A program made the position numbers and the translations under genes. A DNA stretch of 64,000 nt from Streptomyces iconiensis (GTDB taxonomy: Bacteria; Actinomycetota; Actinomycetes; Streptomycetales; Streptomycetaceae): the NCBI RefSeq assembly GCF_028657195.3, contig NZ_JANCPR020000040.1, positions 1-64,000 on the forward strand, in the 5' to 3' direction. Of the stretch, positions 33,325-42,186 are shown piece after piece. The notes below the pieces were generated by a model. It ran no database searches, had not been told where the DNA came from, and was given only the letters and a program-made list of their open reading frames with translations. Every line of letters starts with the position of its first letter. The stretch's first letter is position 1.

Positions 33325-36300
33325 TCAGGCTCCGGTCTCTCCTGGTTCCTCAAGGTAGTGCTTGAGCACCCTTGCCTCCTCCAGAGAACCGAGCCGCTCG
33401 TAGAGCCTCAGCGCGTCCTTCGCGAATCCCTTCGCGGAGGGCGCGCCTTGCGTGATCAGGAGCGTGCGTGCGATCCCGTCCAGGGCATGGGCCATCTCCC
33501 GTGGTGCCCCCACGGAGCGCGCGCCGTCCAGGGCCTCTTGGAAGGCCGTCAGTGCCTCCTCGTAACGCCCGAGTGCCCGCCGCGCGGTACCCATCCCGAT
33601 CAGTGCCGTCTGCTGCTCACAGGGGGCCGCGATCCGCCGGGCAACGTCCTCGGCACGCGTGTAGTGCCACAGGGCCTCGCTGTGCCGACCGTCCGCAGCG
33701 AAGAGGGAGCCTAGGCCACTGAGCGTGTCGGCCTCGCCTCGCGGATCGTGGCTGTCCCGGTAGCTCGCGAGGGCGTTCCGGAGGTAGTCCAGGGCCCGGT
33801 CCGTCTCCCCCATGGCTTGGCACACCATCCCCAGGTTGTTGTAAAGGTTCGCCCTCTCCTGGCGCCCACCGACCACTTGCGCCAGTTCGAGCGACCTCTC
33901 GAAGTGCGCACGCGCCTCCTCGTAGCGCATCTCATGGCGATACACTTCGCCGAGATTGTTGATGGCCCGCATCTGCCCGTAGAGGTCCTCCGTAGCCTTG
34001 TGCAGAGCCAGCATGGCGAGGAACTGCTCACGGGCTTCCTGAGGCAGCCCCAGCTTGTGCAGCACGACGCCTCTCACGTTCAGCACGTTCGCCTCCAGGG
34101 CGCGGTCCTCGCCCGCGCGGGAGAGCGTGAGCGCACGGCCCAGGGCGCGCAGCGCGTCGGGCATGCGGCCTGCCGCAAAGTGGGCCCGGGCCATCTGGAA
34201 GCAGGCGTGGGCCTGCCCGTGCTCGTCCCGTAGATACTCGAAGATGTCGTACGCCTCGCAGGTGCAGCGCAACGCCTCGGCGTGCGCATCCTGCGCAAGC
34301 ACTTCCGCGCGCTCCACCAGCGTCCGCGCCAGCACCTCCCGCGGACCGTCTTCCCTCAGCACGGCCTCCGCCGCCGCGTGCAGCTCCGCTGCCACGTCCC
34401 AGGCGCCCCAGAGCTTGAGGGAGGGGGCGAGGACGTGCGGGAAGAGGGCCGCGTGGGCGGGGGACTCGGTGGTGGCTGTGCGGGCGAGGGCGAGGAGGTT
34501 GGCCCGTTCGACGGTGAGCCAGACCGCGGCCTCGTCCGCGTCGGCGAAGTCCGGTGCGTGAGGGGAACGTTGCTCCACCGGCAGCGCGATCCTGCGCCGG
34601 TGCGGATGTGTGAGCCGGTCAGCGCGGTCGGCGGCGGTGAGGTGGTGCGCGAGAAGCCGGTCGAGCGCTTCCTGCCGCGCACCGGCGGACTCCTCGGCGC
34701 GGCAGACCCTACGGGCGAACGCGGCGGTCAGGTCATGCAGCGCGAAGCGTTCGCAGACGGGTTCCTCCAGAAGGTGATGGTCCAGAAGCGTGGCGAGCGT
34801 ACGGCTGAGCGCCGGGTCCCCGTCCGCGTCGGCGAGCGCCCGCGCGGCGCCGAGGTCCAGGTCGGGCCCCGGGTGGAGACCGAGACGCCTGAAGAGCCGC
34901 TGGGCCGGCGCTTCGAGCGCCATGTAGGAGAGCCGGAAGGCCGACTCGACGACGTCGCCGTCGAGTTCGTCGAGCGGGTCGTCGGCCCGCTCGACACGCT
35001 CGACGAGATGTCCGAGGTCCCATGACTGGCGGTACCGGAAGCCGCTCGCGAGGATCTGGAGCGAGAGCGGGTGCCCGTCGTAGGCGCCGACGACACGGTG
35101 CACCTGGGCCAGGTCCGGTACCCGCGCGTCCCCCACGACACGGGCGAACAACGCGGCGGCGTCCCCTGTGTGCAGCACGTCGAGGAAGAGGAAGTCGGCG
35201 CCTTCGAGCGCGGTGAGGCCACTGCGGCTGGTGACGAGTACCCGGCAGGTGGCAGCCCCGGGCAGCAGGGGACGCACCTGTGCCGCGTCCTTGGCGTTGT
35301 CCAGCACAAGGAGGGCCCGGCGTCGCGCCGTCCACTCGCGCCAGCGCCCTGAGCGGGCCTCCAGGGAGGACGACTGGGGGTTCTCCAGCGCGGGATCGGT
35401 GGCGCCCGCGGCACGCAACAGGATGCCGAGCACTTCGGCGGGGTCACAGGGGCGCTGCTGCTCGCTGTAGCCGCGCAGGTCCACGTAGAAGGCGCCGTCG
35501 GGGTACTCGGCTGTGAGCCTGTGCGCTGCGTGCACAGCCAGGGTGGTCTTGCCGATTCCGGCCATTCCGTGCACGACGGTCAGCGGGAGGGCGCTCTCTC
35601 CGGCAGGGGCGGGGGCGGTGAGGAGGGCGAGTTCGTGGGCCCTTCCGGTGAAGTCGCGGACGTCGCGCGGAAGGCTGTTGGGGGGCGGCGCGGCGTTACG
35701 GGGGCTGAGGGACGCCTCGCCGGGGTGGGGCGCGGGGGCTGCGGCCGGAGCCGTGGGGGCCGGGGACGGTGTGCACGGGGCTGTAGCGGACTGCACCGTT
35801 CCGGAGGGCGCCGTACCGGCCGGGGCCGTAGCGGACGTACGGGTGCCGCGGGCGGCCGGGTTCTGGCGTGCCCCGCAGGTCCCGTGGGCCGTTCGGGGCC
35901 CACGGGCCGCACGCTTCTCATGGGCCACACGTGGCTCTTCGGCCGCACGTGTCTCCTCGGCCGCACGTGTCTTCTCGGCCGCGCCGGAAGCATCGACAGC
36001 ACCTCCCGCACCAACCGCCGCCCTGGCCACAGGGGTGAGGCCGGTGTCGTCGGCTGTCGCGGTGGCACCGGCCGCGTCGGGCGCTCCGACGGGGGCAGAG
36101 GGGTGGACCGGGCGCGCGGCCGGGCGCTCAGGGGCGCCGGTTCCCTGGAGCAGGCGGGTGTGCAGAGCCCGCAGCTCGGCCCTGGGTTCGATCCCCTGGC
36201 TCTCCCGCAGGCGGCGCCGCAGGTCACGGTAGACGGCGAGTGCCTCATCGGTACGCCCGGAATGGTCGAGCGCGGTCATCAGGGCGCCGATCTGCTTCTG

Positions 36301-36885
36301 CGCGAGGGGGTATTCGGCGACCATCTCGTACAACTCACCGATCAGATCGGCGTGGCGGCCGAGTTCGAGCTGGAGGCGGATGCGTTCCTCGCGCACGCGC
36401 CGGTGTTCCTCTTCGAGCCGCGCGCGGACGGAACCGGCCCATTCGGAGGGGAGTTCGGCGAACGGTTCGCCGCGCCAGAGCGCGTCCGCCGTGTTCAGCA
36501 GGCCGATGGCGAGTTCGCGGTCGCCGCGAGCCGCCGCCGCTGCGGCGTCCCGCTTCAGCCTCTGGAAGCACCACAGGTCCACGGATTCCTCGTCGGCCAC
36601 GGCCAGTTGGTAGAGCCCGGAGGCGGGGCGGTCGATGCTCACCTGGTCCCCCACCGCGTGCTGCAGTACGGACCGCAGCCGCGAGACAAGGGGGTTCAGG
36701 GACTCCTGCGGCTTGGCGGGCGGTTCGTCCCCCCACACGCGCTCGATCAGCTTGTGGCTGGGGAGTGACGCGCCCCGCGCGTACAGCAGCACGGTGAGCA
36801 CGCCGCGCGACTTCGCCGATCCCAGTTCGATCTGCTGGTTGTTCTCCCAGAGTTCCAGAGGGCTTCCCAGCGCGAGGAATCTCAC
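33325..36885 (-). CDS. SARP/AfsR-type regulator with NB-ARC and TPR domains
   Basis: A 1186-residue regulator of the AfsR architecture. Residues 1-95 form the OmpR-type DNA-binding domain (VRFLALGSPLELWENNQQIE, SRLRSVLQHAVGDQV) and residues about 100-245 a bacterial transcriptional activation domain. A 140-residue linker of RAAEETRAAEEPR and TAPAGTAP repeats precedes the NB-ARC ATPase (Walker A HGMAGIGKTTLA, Walker B ALLVLDNAKDA). The C-terminal 400 residues are TPRs such as AINNLGEVYRHEMRYEEARA. AfsR integrates kinase signals to activate antibiotic genes. No afsS-like gene follows. GTG 36885, after AGGGGGG, is the start that matches SARP N-termini. Confidence 0.92.
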   Translation of the reverse strand: MRFLALGSPLELWENNQQIELGSAKSRGVLTVLLYARGASLPSHKLIERVWGDEPPAKPQESLNPLVSRLRSVLQHAVGDQVSIDRPASGLYQLAVADEESVDLWCFQRLKRDAAAAAARGDRELAIGLLNTADALWRGEPFAELPSEWAGSVRARLEEEHRRVREERIRLQLELGRHADLIGELYEMVAEYPLAQKQIGALMTALDHSGRTDEALAVYRDLRRRLRESQGIEPRAELRALHTRLLQGTGAPERPAARPVHPSAPVGAPDAAGATATADDTGLTPVARAAVGAGGAVDASGAAEKTRAAEETRAAEEPRVAHEKRAARGPRTAHGTCGARQNPAARGTRTSATAPAGTAPSGTVQSATAPCTPSPAPTAPAAAPAPHPGEASLSPRNAAPPPNSLPRDVRDFTGRAHELALLTAPAPAGESALPLTVVHGMAGIGKTTLAVHAAHRLTAEYPDGAFYVDLRGYSEQQRPCDPAEVLGILLRAAGATDPALENPQSSSLEARSGRWREWTARRRALLVLDNAKDAAQVRPLLPGAATCRVLVTSRSGLTALEGADFLFLDVLHTGDAAALFARVVGDARVPDLAQVHRVVGAYDGHPLSLQILASGFRYRQSWDLGHLVERVERADDPLDELDGDVVESAFRLSYMALEAPAQRLFRRLGLHPGPDLDLGAARALADADGDPALSRTLATLLDHHLLEEPVCERFALHDLTAAFARRVCRAEESAGARQEALDRLLAHHLTAADRADRLTHPHRRRIALPVEQRSPHAPDFADADEAAVWLTVERANLLALARTATTESPAHAALFPHVLAPSLKLWGAWDVAAELHAAAEAVLREDGPREVLARTLVERAEVLAQDAHAEALRCTCEAYDIFEYLRDEHGQAHACFQMARAHFAAGRMPDALRALGRALTLSRAGEDRALEANVLNVRGVVLHKLGLPQEAREQFLAMLALHKATEDLYGQMRAINNLGEVYRHEMRYEEARAHFERSLELAQVVGGRQERANLYNNLGMVCQAMGETDRALDYLRNALASYRDSHDPRGEADTLSGLGSLFAADGRHSEALWHYTRAEDVARRIAAPCEQQTALIGMGTARRALGRYEEALTAFQEALDGARSVGAPREMAHALDGIARTLLITQGAPSAKGFAKDALRLYERLGSLEEARVLKHYLEEPGETGA

Positions 36886-37279
36886 CGACGCCCCCCTGCG
36901 GTCTGTCCGTCTTCCACGGTGTCCGGCCTTCGCTACGGGCTCTGCCGGGTCTGCCGGGCTCTGCCGGGCGGTACGGGCGAGGCCCGGCCGTAGCCGTACG
37001 GGCGGAGACCGGCCGTACGGGCTGAGCCCGTGGGAACGGGGAGTCCACCGGCGTCGAGCCTCTGACCCCCCGTACATGTGTGCGTCTGCTCCCTCACTCT
37101 TGCTCCCGGTCGAGGGGGAGCGGGCAGGGGCGCACGGGTGCGCGGCGGGAGGCGCACGGCCTGCCGCAACAGGAACACAAGGTTCCCGCAAGGCAGGCTC
37201 CACGGGGGCACGGGTAGGCACGCCAGGTCGGTCGGCCGACCGTCGCACACCACGGTTTCGCGACACTACTGGGGGGCTC
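36886..37279. other. Divergent intergenic region
   Basis: Between the AfsR-like gene and the divergent orphan. It contains GGTCTGCCGGGCTCTGCCGGG-type repeats (36945-36975), three copies of CCGTACGGGC or near variants (37000-37030), and the palindrome CGGTCGGCCGACCG at 37229-37242, the best operator candidate. No further gene is seen. Confidence 0.4.
37229..37242. promoter_or_regulatory. 14-bp palindrome before the orphan gene
   Basis: CGGTCGGCCGACCG is a perfect palindrome 38 bp upstream of the orphan start and 345 bp upstream of the AfsR-like start. It may bind a regulator of either gene. Confidence 0.35.
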
Positions 37280-38098
37280 ATGACGGCACTGCTGCTGGAC
37301 ATCGAAGGACCACGGCCGCTGCGCGCCGCGATGGTGACCACGGGACACGCCGCGGTCCGCCGCGTCCGGGTCACCCTGCGCTCCGCGTGCACGCCGGACC
37401 GTCTCGTCGAAGACACGCATCTACGGGTGCGCTTGCCCGCAGCCGCGCCCTGGCCGGCCATGGCCGACGTCCTCCTGGAACGGGGCAGCGGCGAGCCGGC
37501 GGCGGAGGACCTGGCCGCTCGCAACCCGGGGGCGCTGGTGACCGGCGCCCACCTCGGCAGCCGCTGCTGGCTGCGCCTGCAGGCTCCGGAAGTCACGCAA
37601 GTAGCGCTCAACGCGGCCCACTTCGCTCTACTGCCCTGGCGGTCGTGGGCCTCGCTCGCCCACACATGGCTCGTCGCCGGCCTCCCTGGCGACGAACTCG
37701 CTTCATCCCGCGTACGAGTGCTCCAGGTGAGCAGAACACCCGTGAACGCGGGAGCGTCCCGCGCACACGGAGGCGTGCCTCTGGCGAGCGAAGGCGCACC
37801 GCTTGGGTGCGGTGGAGTGCCCCTTACGAACCGGGGAGCGCCCCTTGTGGACGGAGACGCGAGCCGCGGGAGCGGAGCGGCTGACCACATGAGCGAAGGC
37901 CCAGACCGCGTGGGCGGACGCGCAGACCGCACGCAAGGAGAGGAGTCGCCCAGGAGCGGGGAGGCGGACCGCGCCTCCGGCCCTTCCGCTACGCCGAGCC
38001 CGACGACTGCCCCGGCTGCACCCGATGCCCCCGTTGCCTTCGTGACGCCCGCGACGCCCGTGACCCCCCATGGCCCCGTGGCTTTCACGGCCCCGTGA
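37280..38098 (+). CDS. Orphan protein with repeat-rich C-terminus
   Basis: A 272-residue protein that I do not recognise. Residues 1-155 look folded (MTALLLDIEGPRPLRAAMVT, LHLGSRCWLRLQAPEVTQVA-like segments, no membrane helices), while residues 160-272 are low complexity: GGVPL/GAPL repeats (GGVPLASEGAPLGCGGVPLT) and a Pro/Ala/Thr tail ending VTPHGPVAFTAP. The ATG at 37280 follows GGGGGG. It is divergent from the AfsR-like regulator and may be its target. Coding potential is good in the first half, weaker in the tail. Confidence 0.6.
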   Translation: MTALLLDIEGPRPLRAAMVTTGHAAVRRVRVTLRSACTPDRLVEDTHLRVRLPAAAPWPAMADVLLERGSGEPAAEDLAARNPGALVTGAHLGSRCWLRLQAPEVTQVALNAAHFALLPWRSWASLAHTWLVAGLPGDELASSRVRVLQVSRTPVNAGASRAHGGVPLASEGAPLGCGGVPLTNRGAPLVDGDASRGSGAADHMSEGPDRVGGRADRTQGEESPRSGEADRASGPSATPSPTTAPAAPDAPVAFVTPATPVTPHGPVAFTAP

Positions 38099-38113
38099 TT
38101 CCCACGGCACGCG

Positions 38114-39424
38114 CTACGCCGCGAGACGCACCGGCAGCGCCTTCACCCCGTGGATGAAGTTCGAGACCAGCCGCCGTACCTCGCCCCCGGGGCCCGGTAG
38201 CCGCTCGTACGGCGGCAGCAGTCGGGCGGCCTCCTCGTGGAGGGCGCGGAGCTGGAGGCGGGCGAAGTGCGCGCCGAGACAGACGTGGGGGCCTTCACCG
38301 AAGGCGAGATGGGGGTTCGGGGCGCGGGCGAGGTCGAGGGTGTGCGGGGCGGCGAAGACGCGCTCGTCGTAGTTCGCCGAGGCGTGGAAGACGACGATCT
38401 TCTCTCCGGCGCTGAGGCGCTGCCCGCCCAACTCGGTGTCCCGGGCGACGGTGCGCCGGAAGCTCAGAACGGGCGTGTGCCAGCGCAGCAGCTCCTCGAC
38501 GGCCGCAGAGACGCCGGCGGTGTCCCCGGCCCGCACAAGGCCCCTCAAAGCGTCCTGTGCGGTCCGATTCTCGGCGAGCCCGAGGAGGCCGCCTGGTGCC
38601 GCGCTGCGCACCGTGTCGTTGCCCGCGACGGTCAGCAGGAAGAAGAACATCTCCAGTTCGGGGCCGGTCAGTTCGTGGGCGAGCGAGGTGAGGACGTCGT
38701 CCGCCGGATGTGCGCGCTTGTGGGCCGCCAAATCCCGCGCGTAGTCGAACATCTCGCGCAGCATCGCGGGCGAACGGGGGTTGGCGGGACGGCCGTCGGG
38801 TCCCAGCACGGTCACGGCCTGTTCCGGGTCCTGGTAGCCGATGACGCGCTCCGTCCACTCCAGGAGCAGGCCACGGTCGCCGGCGGGGACGCCGAGCAGG
38901 TCAGCGAGGTTCAGCAGCGCGAAGTCGTCGGTGACGGCGGCGACCAGGTCGCAACTCCCCCGCCGCCGCGCCTCGTCGCGCGCCGCCGTGAACAGCCGCC
39001 GCGCACGCGCCCGTACGTCGGCCTCGAACCGCTCCACGCGGCGGGGCGTGAAGGCACCGCTGACGAGGGTGCGCAGCCGCTTGTGTGCCGGCGGATCCTG
39101 GTTGAGCATCATCCGCCGGATGAACGACAGGTCGTCCGGGTCGGGATCGCGGATCTGGGTGGCGCCCTCATGGGAGGAGAACTCTCCGGGCGAGCGCAGG
39201 ACGCGCAGCACGTCAGCGTGGCGCGTCACCGCCCAGAAGCCCGGCCCTTCCGGCCAGCCGAGCACCTCGTACTCGTCCTGCCACGCGACGGGACGACTGG
39301 CGCGCAGCGTGCGGAACGCGTCGTGCGGGATGCCGGAGGCGTACACACGGGGATCGAAGACGTCGGGGACACCGCCGGAGCCTGGCTCACCCGCGCGGCC
39401 GGCAGGCCCGGCTCTCGGGCTCAC
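38114..39424 (-). CDS. Cytochrome P450
   Basis: A 436-residue soluble P450. The I-helix oxygen motif is TVAGNDTVRSA, the K-helix ExxR is EELLRW (about 305-310), and the haem loop is FGEGPHVCLGAHFAR with the ligating Cys. The AGNDT variant and ANPHLAFGEGPHVCLG resemble the CYP125/CYP142-like steroid group, but substrate cannot be read from this. GTG 39424 gives a normal N-terminus (VFDPRVYASGIPHDAFRTLR). It is downstream of an alpha/beta hydrolase gene on the same strand, 116 bp away. Confidence 0.92.
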   Translation of the reverse strand: MSPRAGPAGRAGEPGSGGVPDVFDPRVYASGIPHDAFRTLRASRPVAWQDEYEVLGWPEGPGFWAVTRHADVLRVLRSPGEFSSHEGATQIRDPDPDDLSFIRRMMLNQDPPAHKRLRTLVSGAFTPRRVERFEADVRARARRLFTAARDEARRRGSCDLVAAVTDDFALLNLADLLGVPAGDRGLLLEWTERVIGYQDPEQAVTVLGPDGRPANPRSPAMLREMFDYARDLAAHKRAHPADDVLTSLAHELTGPELEMFFFLLTVAGNDTVRSAAPGGLLGLAENRTAQDALRGLVRAGDTAGVSAAVEELLRWHTPVLSFRRTVARDTELGGQRLSAGEKIVVFHASANYDERVFAAPHTLDLARAPNPHLAFGEGPHVCLGAHFARLQLRALHEEAARLLPPYERLPGPGGEVRRLVSNFIHGVKALPVRLAA

Positions 39425-39455
39425 CCGGCGCCTCCTCCGTGCCCATCGCCCCTGC

Positions 39456-39500
39456 GCCCGTGAGGTCCACGTCCTGCAGGTCCGCGTCCGTCAGGTCCGC
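39456..39500 (-). repeat. Three 15-bp repeats encoding pentapeptide-like units
   Basis: Between the hydrolase and P450 genes three 15-bp units (39456-39470, 39471-39485, 39486-39500) read in one minus-strand frame as ADLTD-ADLQD-VDLTG, the pentapeptide-repeat pattern. Only a 67-codon frame contains them, so this is either a remnant or chance. Confidence 0.4.
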
Positions 39501-39540
39501 GCCCGTCGCCCGCGTGCCCGTATGCCGCCATGCGCGGCAC

Positions 39541-40383
39541 TCACTCGCCGCCGTCCGCGCGGAGGAAGTCCTCGGCGGCGCGGACGGCACCGAGAGGCGT
39601 CTCGTCCATCAAGTAGTGCCCCGCGCCGTTCATTTCGACGAGTTCGGCCGCTTCGTACCACTGGAGCCACGTCGCCCGCATCACCTCGGCCGTCAGCGAC
39701 GGGTCTTCGCTCCCCACGACCACCCGCACAGGTACCTGGAAACCCCGCACCTGGTCACGGAAGTCCTCCAGCGCCCAGGAGTCGAGCCACGCCCTGACAG
39801 CTGCCGGGTCGCAGCGCTGAGTGGAAGCGCGCACCATACGGACGAGCCACGCGGCCGGGCAGCGGCCTCCCGTGGTGTCGTCGATGATCTCCCTGCGGTT
39901 CTCCGGGCGTTCGCCCGCACCCGCGAACAGCTCCCACCGGTCGTCCCGCAGGGGCACTCCGCTCGCCGGTACGGGCGCGAGGCCCACCATCCGGCGCACC
40001 CGTTCGGGAGCCGCCACCAGTACGCGCTGGATGATGGCGCCGCCCATCGAGTGCCCTACGAGCGAGAAGCGGTCCCACCCGAGCGAGTCAGCCAGCGCGA
40101 GGATGTCGCCCGCCGCCTCCGATGTGGTGCAGGCGCCAGGTGTGGACCTCGCCTCCCCGTAGCCGCGCAGGTCGGGTACGGCGTAGCTGAACGTCTGCTC
40201 GTCCAGGTCACCGATGATCCCGTCGTAGGAGGTCCGGTCGCACAACCAGCCGTGTACGGCGATGACATGGTGTGCGCCCTCGCCCACGCGTGTGTGCGGC
40301 AGCGCGACCGGTTTCCCGGAAACACCGGACCCACCGGACCCACTGCGCTCTCCTGGAGCGCCGTCAGACGTCACAGCGGCCAT
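39541..40383 (-). CDS. Alpha/beta hydrolase
   Basis: A 280-residue alpha/beta hydrolase with HGWLCD oxyanion region, nucleophile elbow GHSMGG (Ser about residue 111), Asp in GSEDPSL and catalytic His in NGAGHYLMDETP. No membrane or export signal is present, so it acts in the cytoplasm. ATG 40383 is chosen because GGGAGG lies 7 nt upstream; ATG 40398 is the alternative. It precedes the P450 gene on the same strand and may share its pathway. Confidence 0.88.
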   Translation of the reverse strand: MAAVTSDGAPGERSGSGGSGVSGKPVALPHTRVGEGAHHVIAVHGWLCDRTSYDGIIGDLDEQTFSYAVPDLRGYGEARSTPGACTTSEAAGDILALADSLGWDRFSLVGHSMGGAIIQRVLVAAPERVRRMVGLAPVPASGVPLRDDRWELFAGAGERPENRREIIDDTTGGRCPAAWLVRMVRASTQRCDPAAVRAWLDSWALEDFRDQVRGFQVPVRVVVGSEDPSLTAEVMRATWLQWYEAAELVEMNGAGHYLMDETPLGAVRAAEDFLRADGGE

Positions 40384-40575
40384 AAGGGACCTCCCCATCA
40401 GACACGCGGACCCCCTGCCCGCGCGCCCACCCTGACCCCCGCCGCACGGCCTCCGCAAGACCGTCAACGGCCCCTCACGTGCACGTGGTTCGGCCCGGGG
40501 ACGAAGCCCGGCCGGGGGTACGGGGCTCGCTCACGAGTCCGGAGCCGCCGGGAGGGGGTCGGACAGCTCCGGGCG

Positions 40576-40654
40576 CGACCACGGGAGAGCCAGGTGGTGC
40601 TGGACGACTACGGGAGTCGTGACGGGCACGACCACGGGAGCCATGTGGTGCCGG
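40576..40654. repeat. Direct repeats containing CGACCACGGGAG
   Basis: CGACCACGGGAG or CGACTACGGGAG recurs at 40576, 40605 and 40629; the first and third are followed by related sequence with GTGGTGCYGG. The repeats lie in the 277-bp gap between the hydrolase and the end of the exonuclease gene. Confidence 0.55.
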
Positions 40655-40660
40655 GCACGG

Positions 40661-41464
40661 CTAGTGGTCGAAGACCGCCGACACGGGAGCGTGGTCGCTC
40701 CACCTCTGGTCGTGCGTCGCTGCACGCTCCACGTACGCCTTCACCGCGCGGGACGCCAGGCCGGGCGTGGCCATGTGGTAGTCGATCCGCCAGCCGGTGT
40801 CGTTGTCGAAGGCGCGTCCCCGGTACGACCACCACGAGTACGGCCCCTCCACTTCGGGGTGGAGTCCGCGGACGACGTCCATGTAGCCGCCTTCGGACGC
40901 GTCGAGGACGCGTGAGAGCCAGGCGCGTTCCTCGGGCAGGAAGCCGGACGACTTACGGTTGCCGCGCCAGTTCTTCAGGTCTGCCTCCTGGTGTGCGATG
41001 TTCCAGTCGCCGCACACCAGTACCTCGCGCCCTCCGGCAGCCGACCGCTCGCGCAGGTCGCACAAGTAGGGCAGAAACGCCTTCATGAAGCGTTCCTTCT
41101 CGTCCTGGCGTTCCGTGCCCACCTCGCCGGACGGCAAGTAGAGGCTGGCCACGGTGAGCCCGGGCAGATCCGCCTCCACATAGCGTCCCGATTCCTCGAA
41201 CTCCTCCGTGCCGAACCCCACCCGCACGGCCTCGGGCTCCTGACGTGTGAGCAATGCCACACCCGCCCGGCCCTTGGCTGCGGACGGGGCGTAGAAGGCG
41301 TGCCACCCCTCCGGGTCCCGCACGGCGTCAGTCAGCTGGTGCGACTCCGCACGGACCTCCTGGAGGCACACCACGTCCGCTTCCGTGGCCGCCAGCCACT
41401 CCACGTAACCCTTCTTGGCCGCGGCTCGCAGACCGTTGACGTTCACCGTTGTCACCTTGCGCAT
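40661..41464 (-). CDS. xth: Exodeoxyribonuclease III
   Basis: A 267-residue AP endonuclease/exonuclease III of the EEP fold. The metal and catalytic residues are evident: Asn in NVNGLR (about 8-13), Glu of LQEVRAE, GDWNIAHQEADLKN, YMDVVRGLHP and the C-terminal catalytic SDHAPVSAVF. It repairs abasic sites in the cytoplasm. It is divergent from the acetyltransferase gene with the starts 35 bp apart. Confidence 0.95.
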   Translation of the reverse strand: MRKVTTVNVNGLRAAAKKGYVEWLAATEADVVCLQEVRAESHQLTDAVRDPEGWHAFYAPSAAKGRAGVALLTRQEPEAVRVGFGTEEFEESGRYVEADLPGLTVASLYLPSGEVGTERQDEKERFMKAFLPYLCDLRERSAAGGREVLVCGDWNIAHQEADLKNWRGNRKSSGFLPEERAWLSRVLDASEGGYMDVVRGLHPEVEGPYSWWSYRGRAFDNDTGWRIDYHMATPGLASRAVKAYVERAATHDQRWSDHAPVSAVFDH

Positions 41465-41499
41465 CCATGCACCTTACCGACGGGCCTTACGATGCCGGG

Positions 41500-42003
41500 A
41501 TGCAGATCGTTCCCGTCCATTTCGATCATCCGGACGCGCTGAAGCTGAACGGAATCGTGCTCCAGGAGTACGCCGAGCGGTACGGCGACCCGGAGGGCGA
41601 CGCGACGCCGCTGGACCCGGCGATGTTCAGCCCACCGCGCGGCCTGTACCTGCTCGCGTACGACGACGAGGGGCGGCCGGTGGCGACCGGAGGCTGGCGT
41701 GCGCAGGACGGGAACGAAGAGAACTACGAGGACGGCGACGCGGAGCTGAAGCGCATGTTCGTCGTCCAGGAGGCGCGTGGGCAGGGGCTGGCCCGACGCA
41801 TACTCGCCTGCCTGGAGGACGACGCACGGGAGACCGGCCGCTCCCGGATGGTCCTGGAGACCGGCATAGAACAGCCCGAGGCGATCGGGCTCTACACGTC
41901 CTCGGGCTACCAACCGGCTCCCCGGAAATTCGGCCTCTACCGCTTCCACGAGGAGAGCCGCTGCTTCGTGAAGCCCCTCCGTCGAATACCGGGGCGCCCC
42001 TGA
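41500..42003 (+). CDS. GNAT-family N-acetyltransferase
   Basis: A 167-residue GNAT enzyme. The acetyl-CoA binding motif A is LKRMFVVQEARGQGLARRIL (about 85-104) with QEARGQGLA as the Q/R-x-x-G-x-G/A loop, and the last strand contains GIEQPEAIGLYTSSGYQP, typical of family members that modify small molecules or protein termini. ATG 41500 is the start directly upstream of a conserved opening. Substrate unknown. Confidence 0.88.
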   Translation: MQIVPVHFDHPDALKLNGIVLQEYAERYGDPEGDATPLDPAMFSPPRGLYLLAYDDEGRPVATGGWRAQDGNEENYEDGDAELKRMFVVQEARGQGLARRILACLEDDARETGRSRMVLETGIEQPEAIGLYTSSGYQPAPRKFGLYRFHEESRCFVKPLRRIPGRP

Positions 42004-42186
42004 AGATCCGCTCCGCCACACCGGCCGGGCCGCCCCGAGCAGGCTCCGCCGGTCACATAGGTCACGACCACCGGCGCCCCTGCGAAACCACCCCGCCACA
42101 GGGCGCGCGGTCGCCCGGCCCGGTTCGTCGGCCAGGCACCTCAGCCGACCGGTCCCGCCGGTCCTCCCGGTCCCGTCGGCCTCCGG

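Noticed and set aside
39421..39540. 39-codon gene between hydrolase and P450
   Set aside because: Gly/Arg repeat translation without a ribosome site; reported only as a finding, not as a gene.
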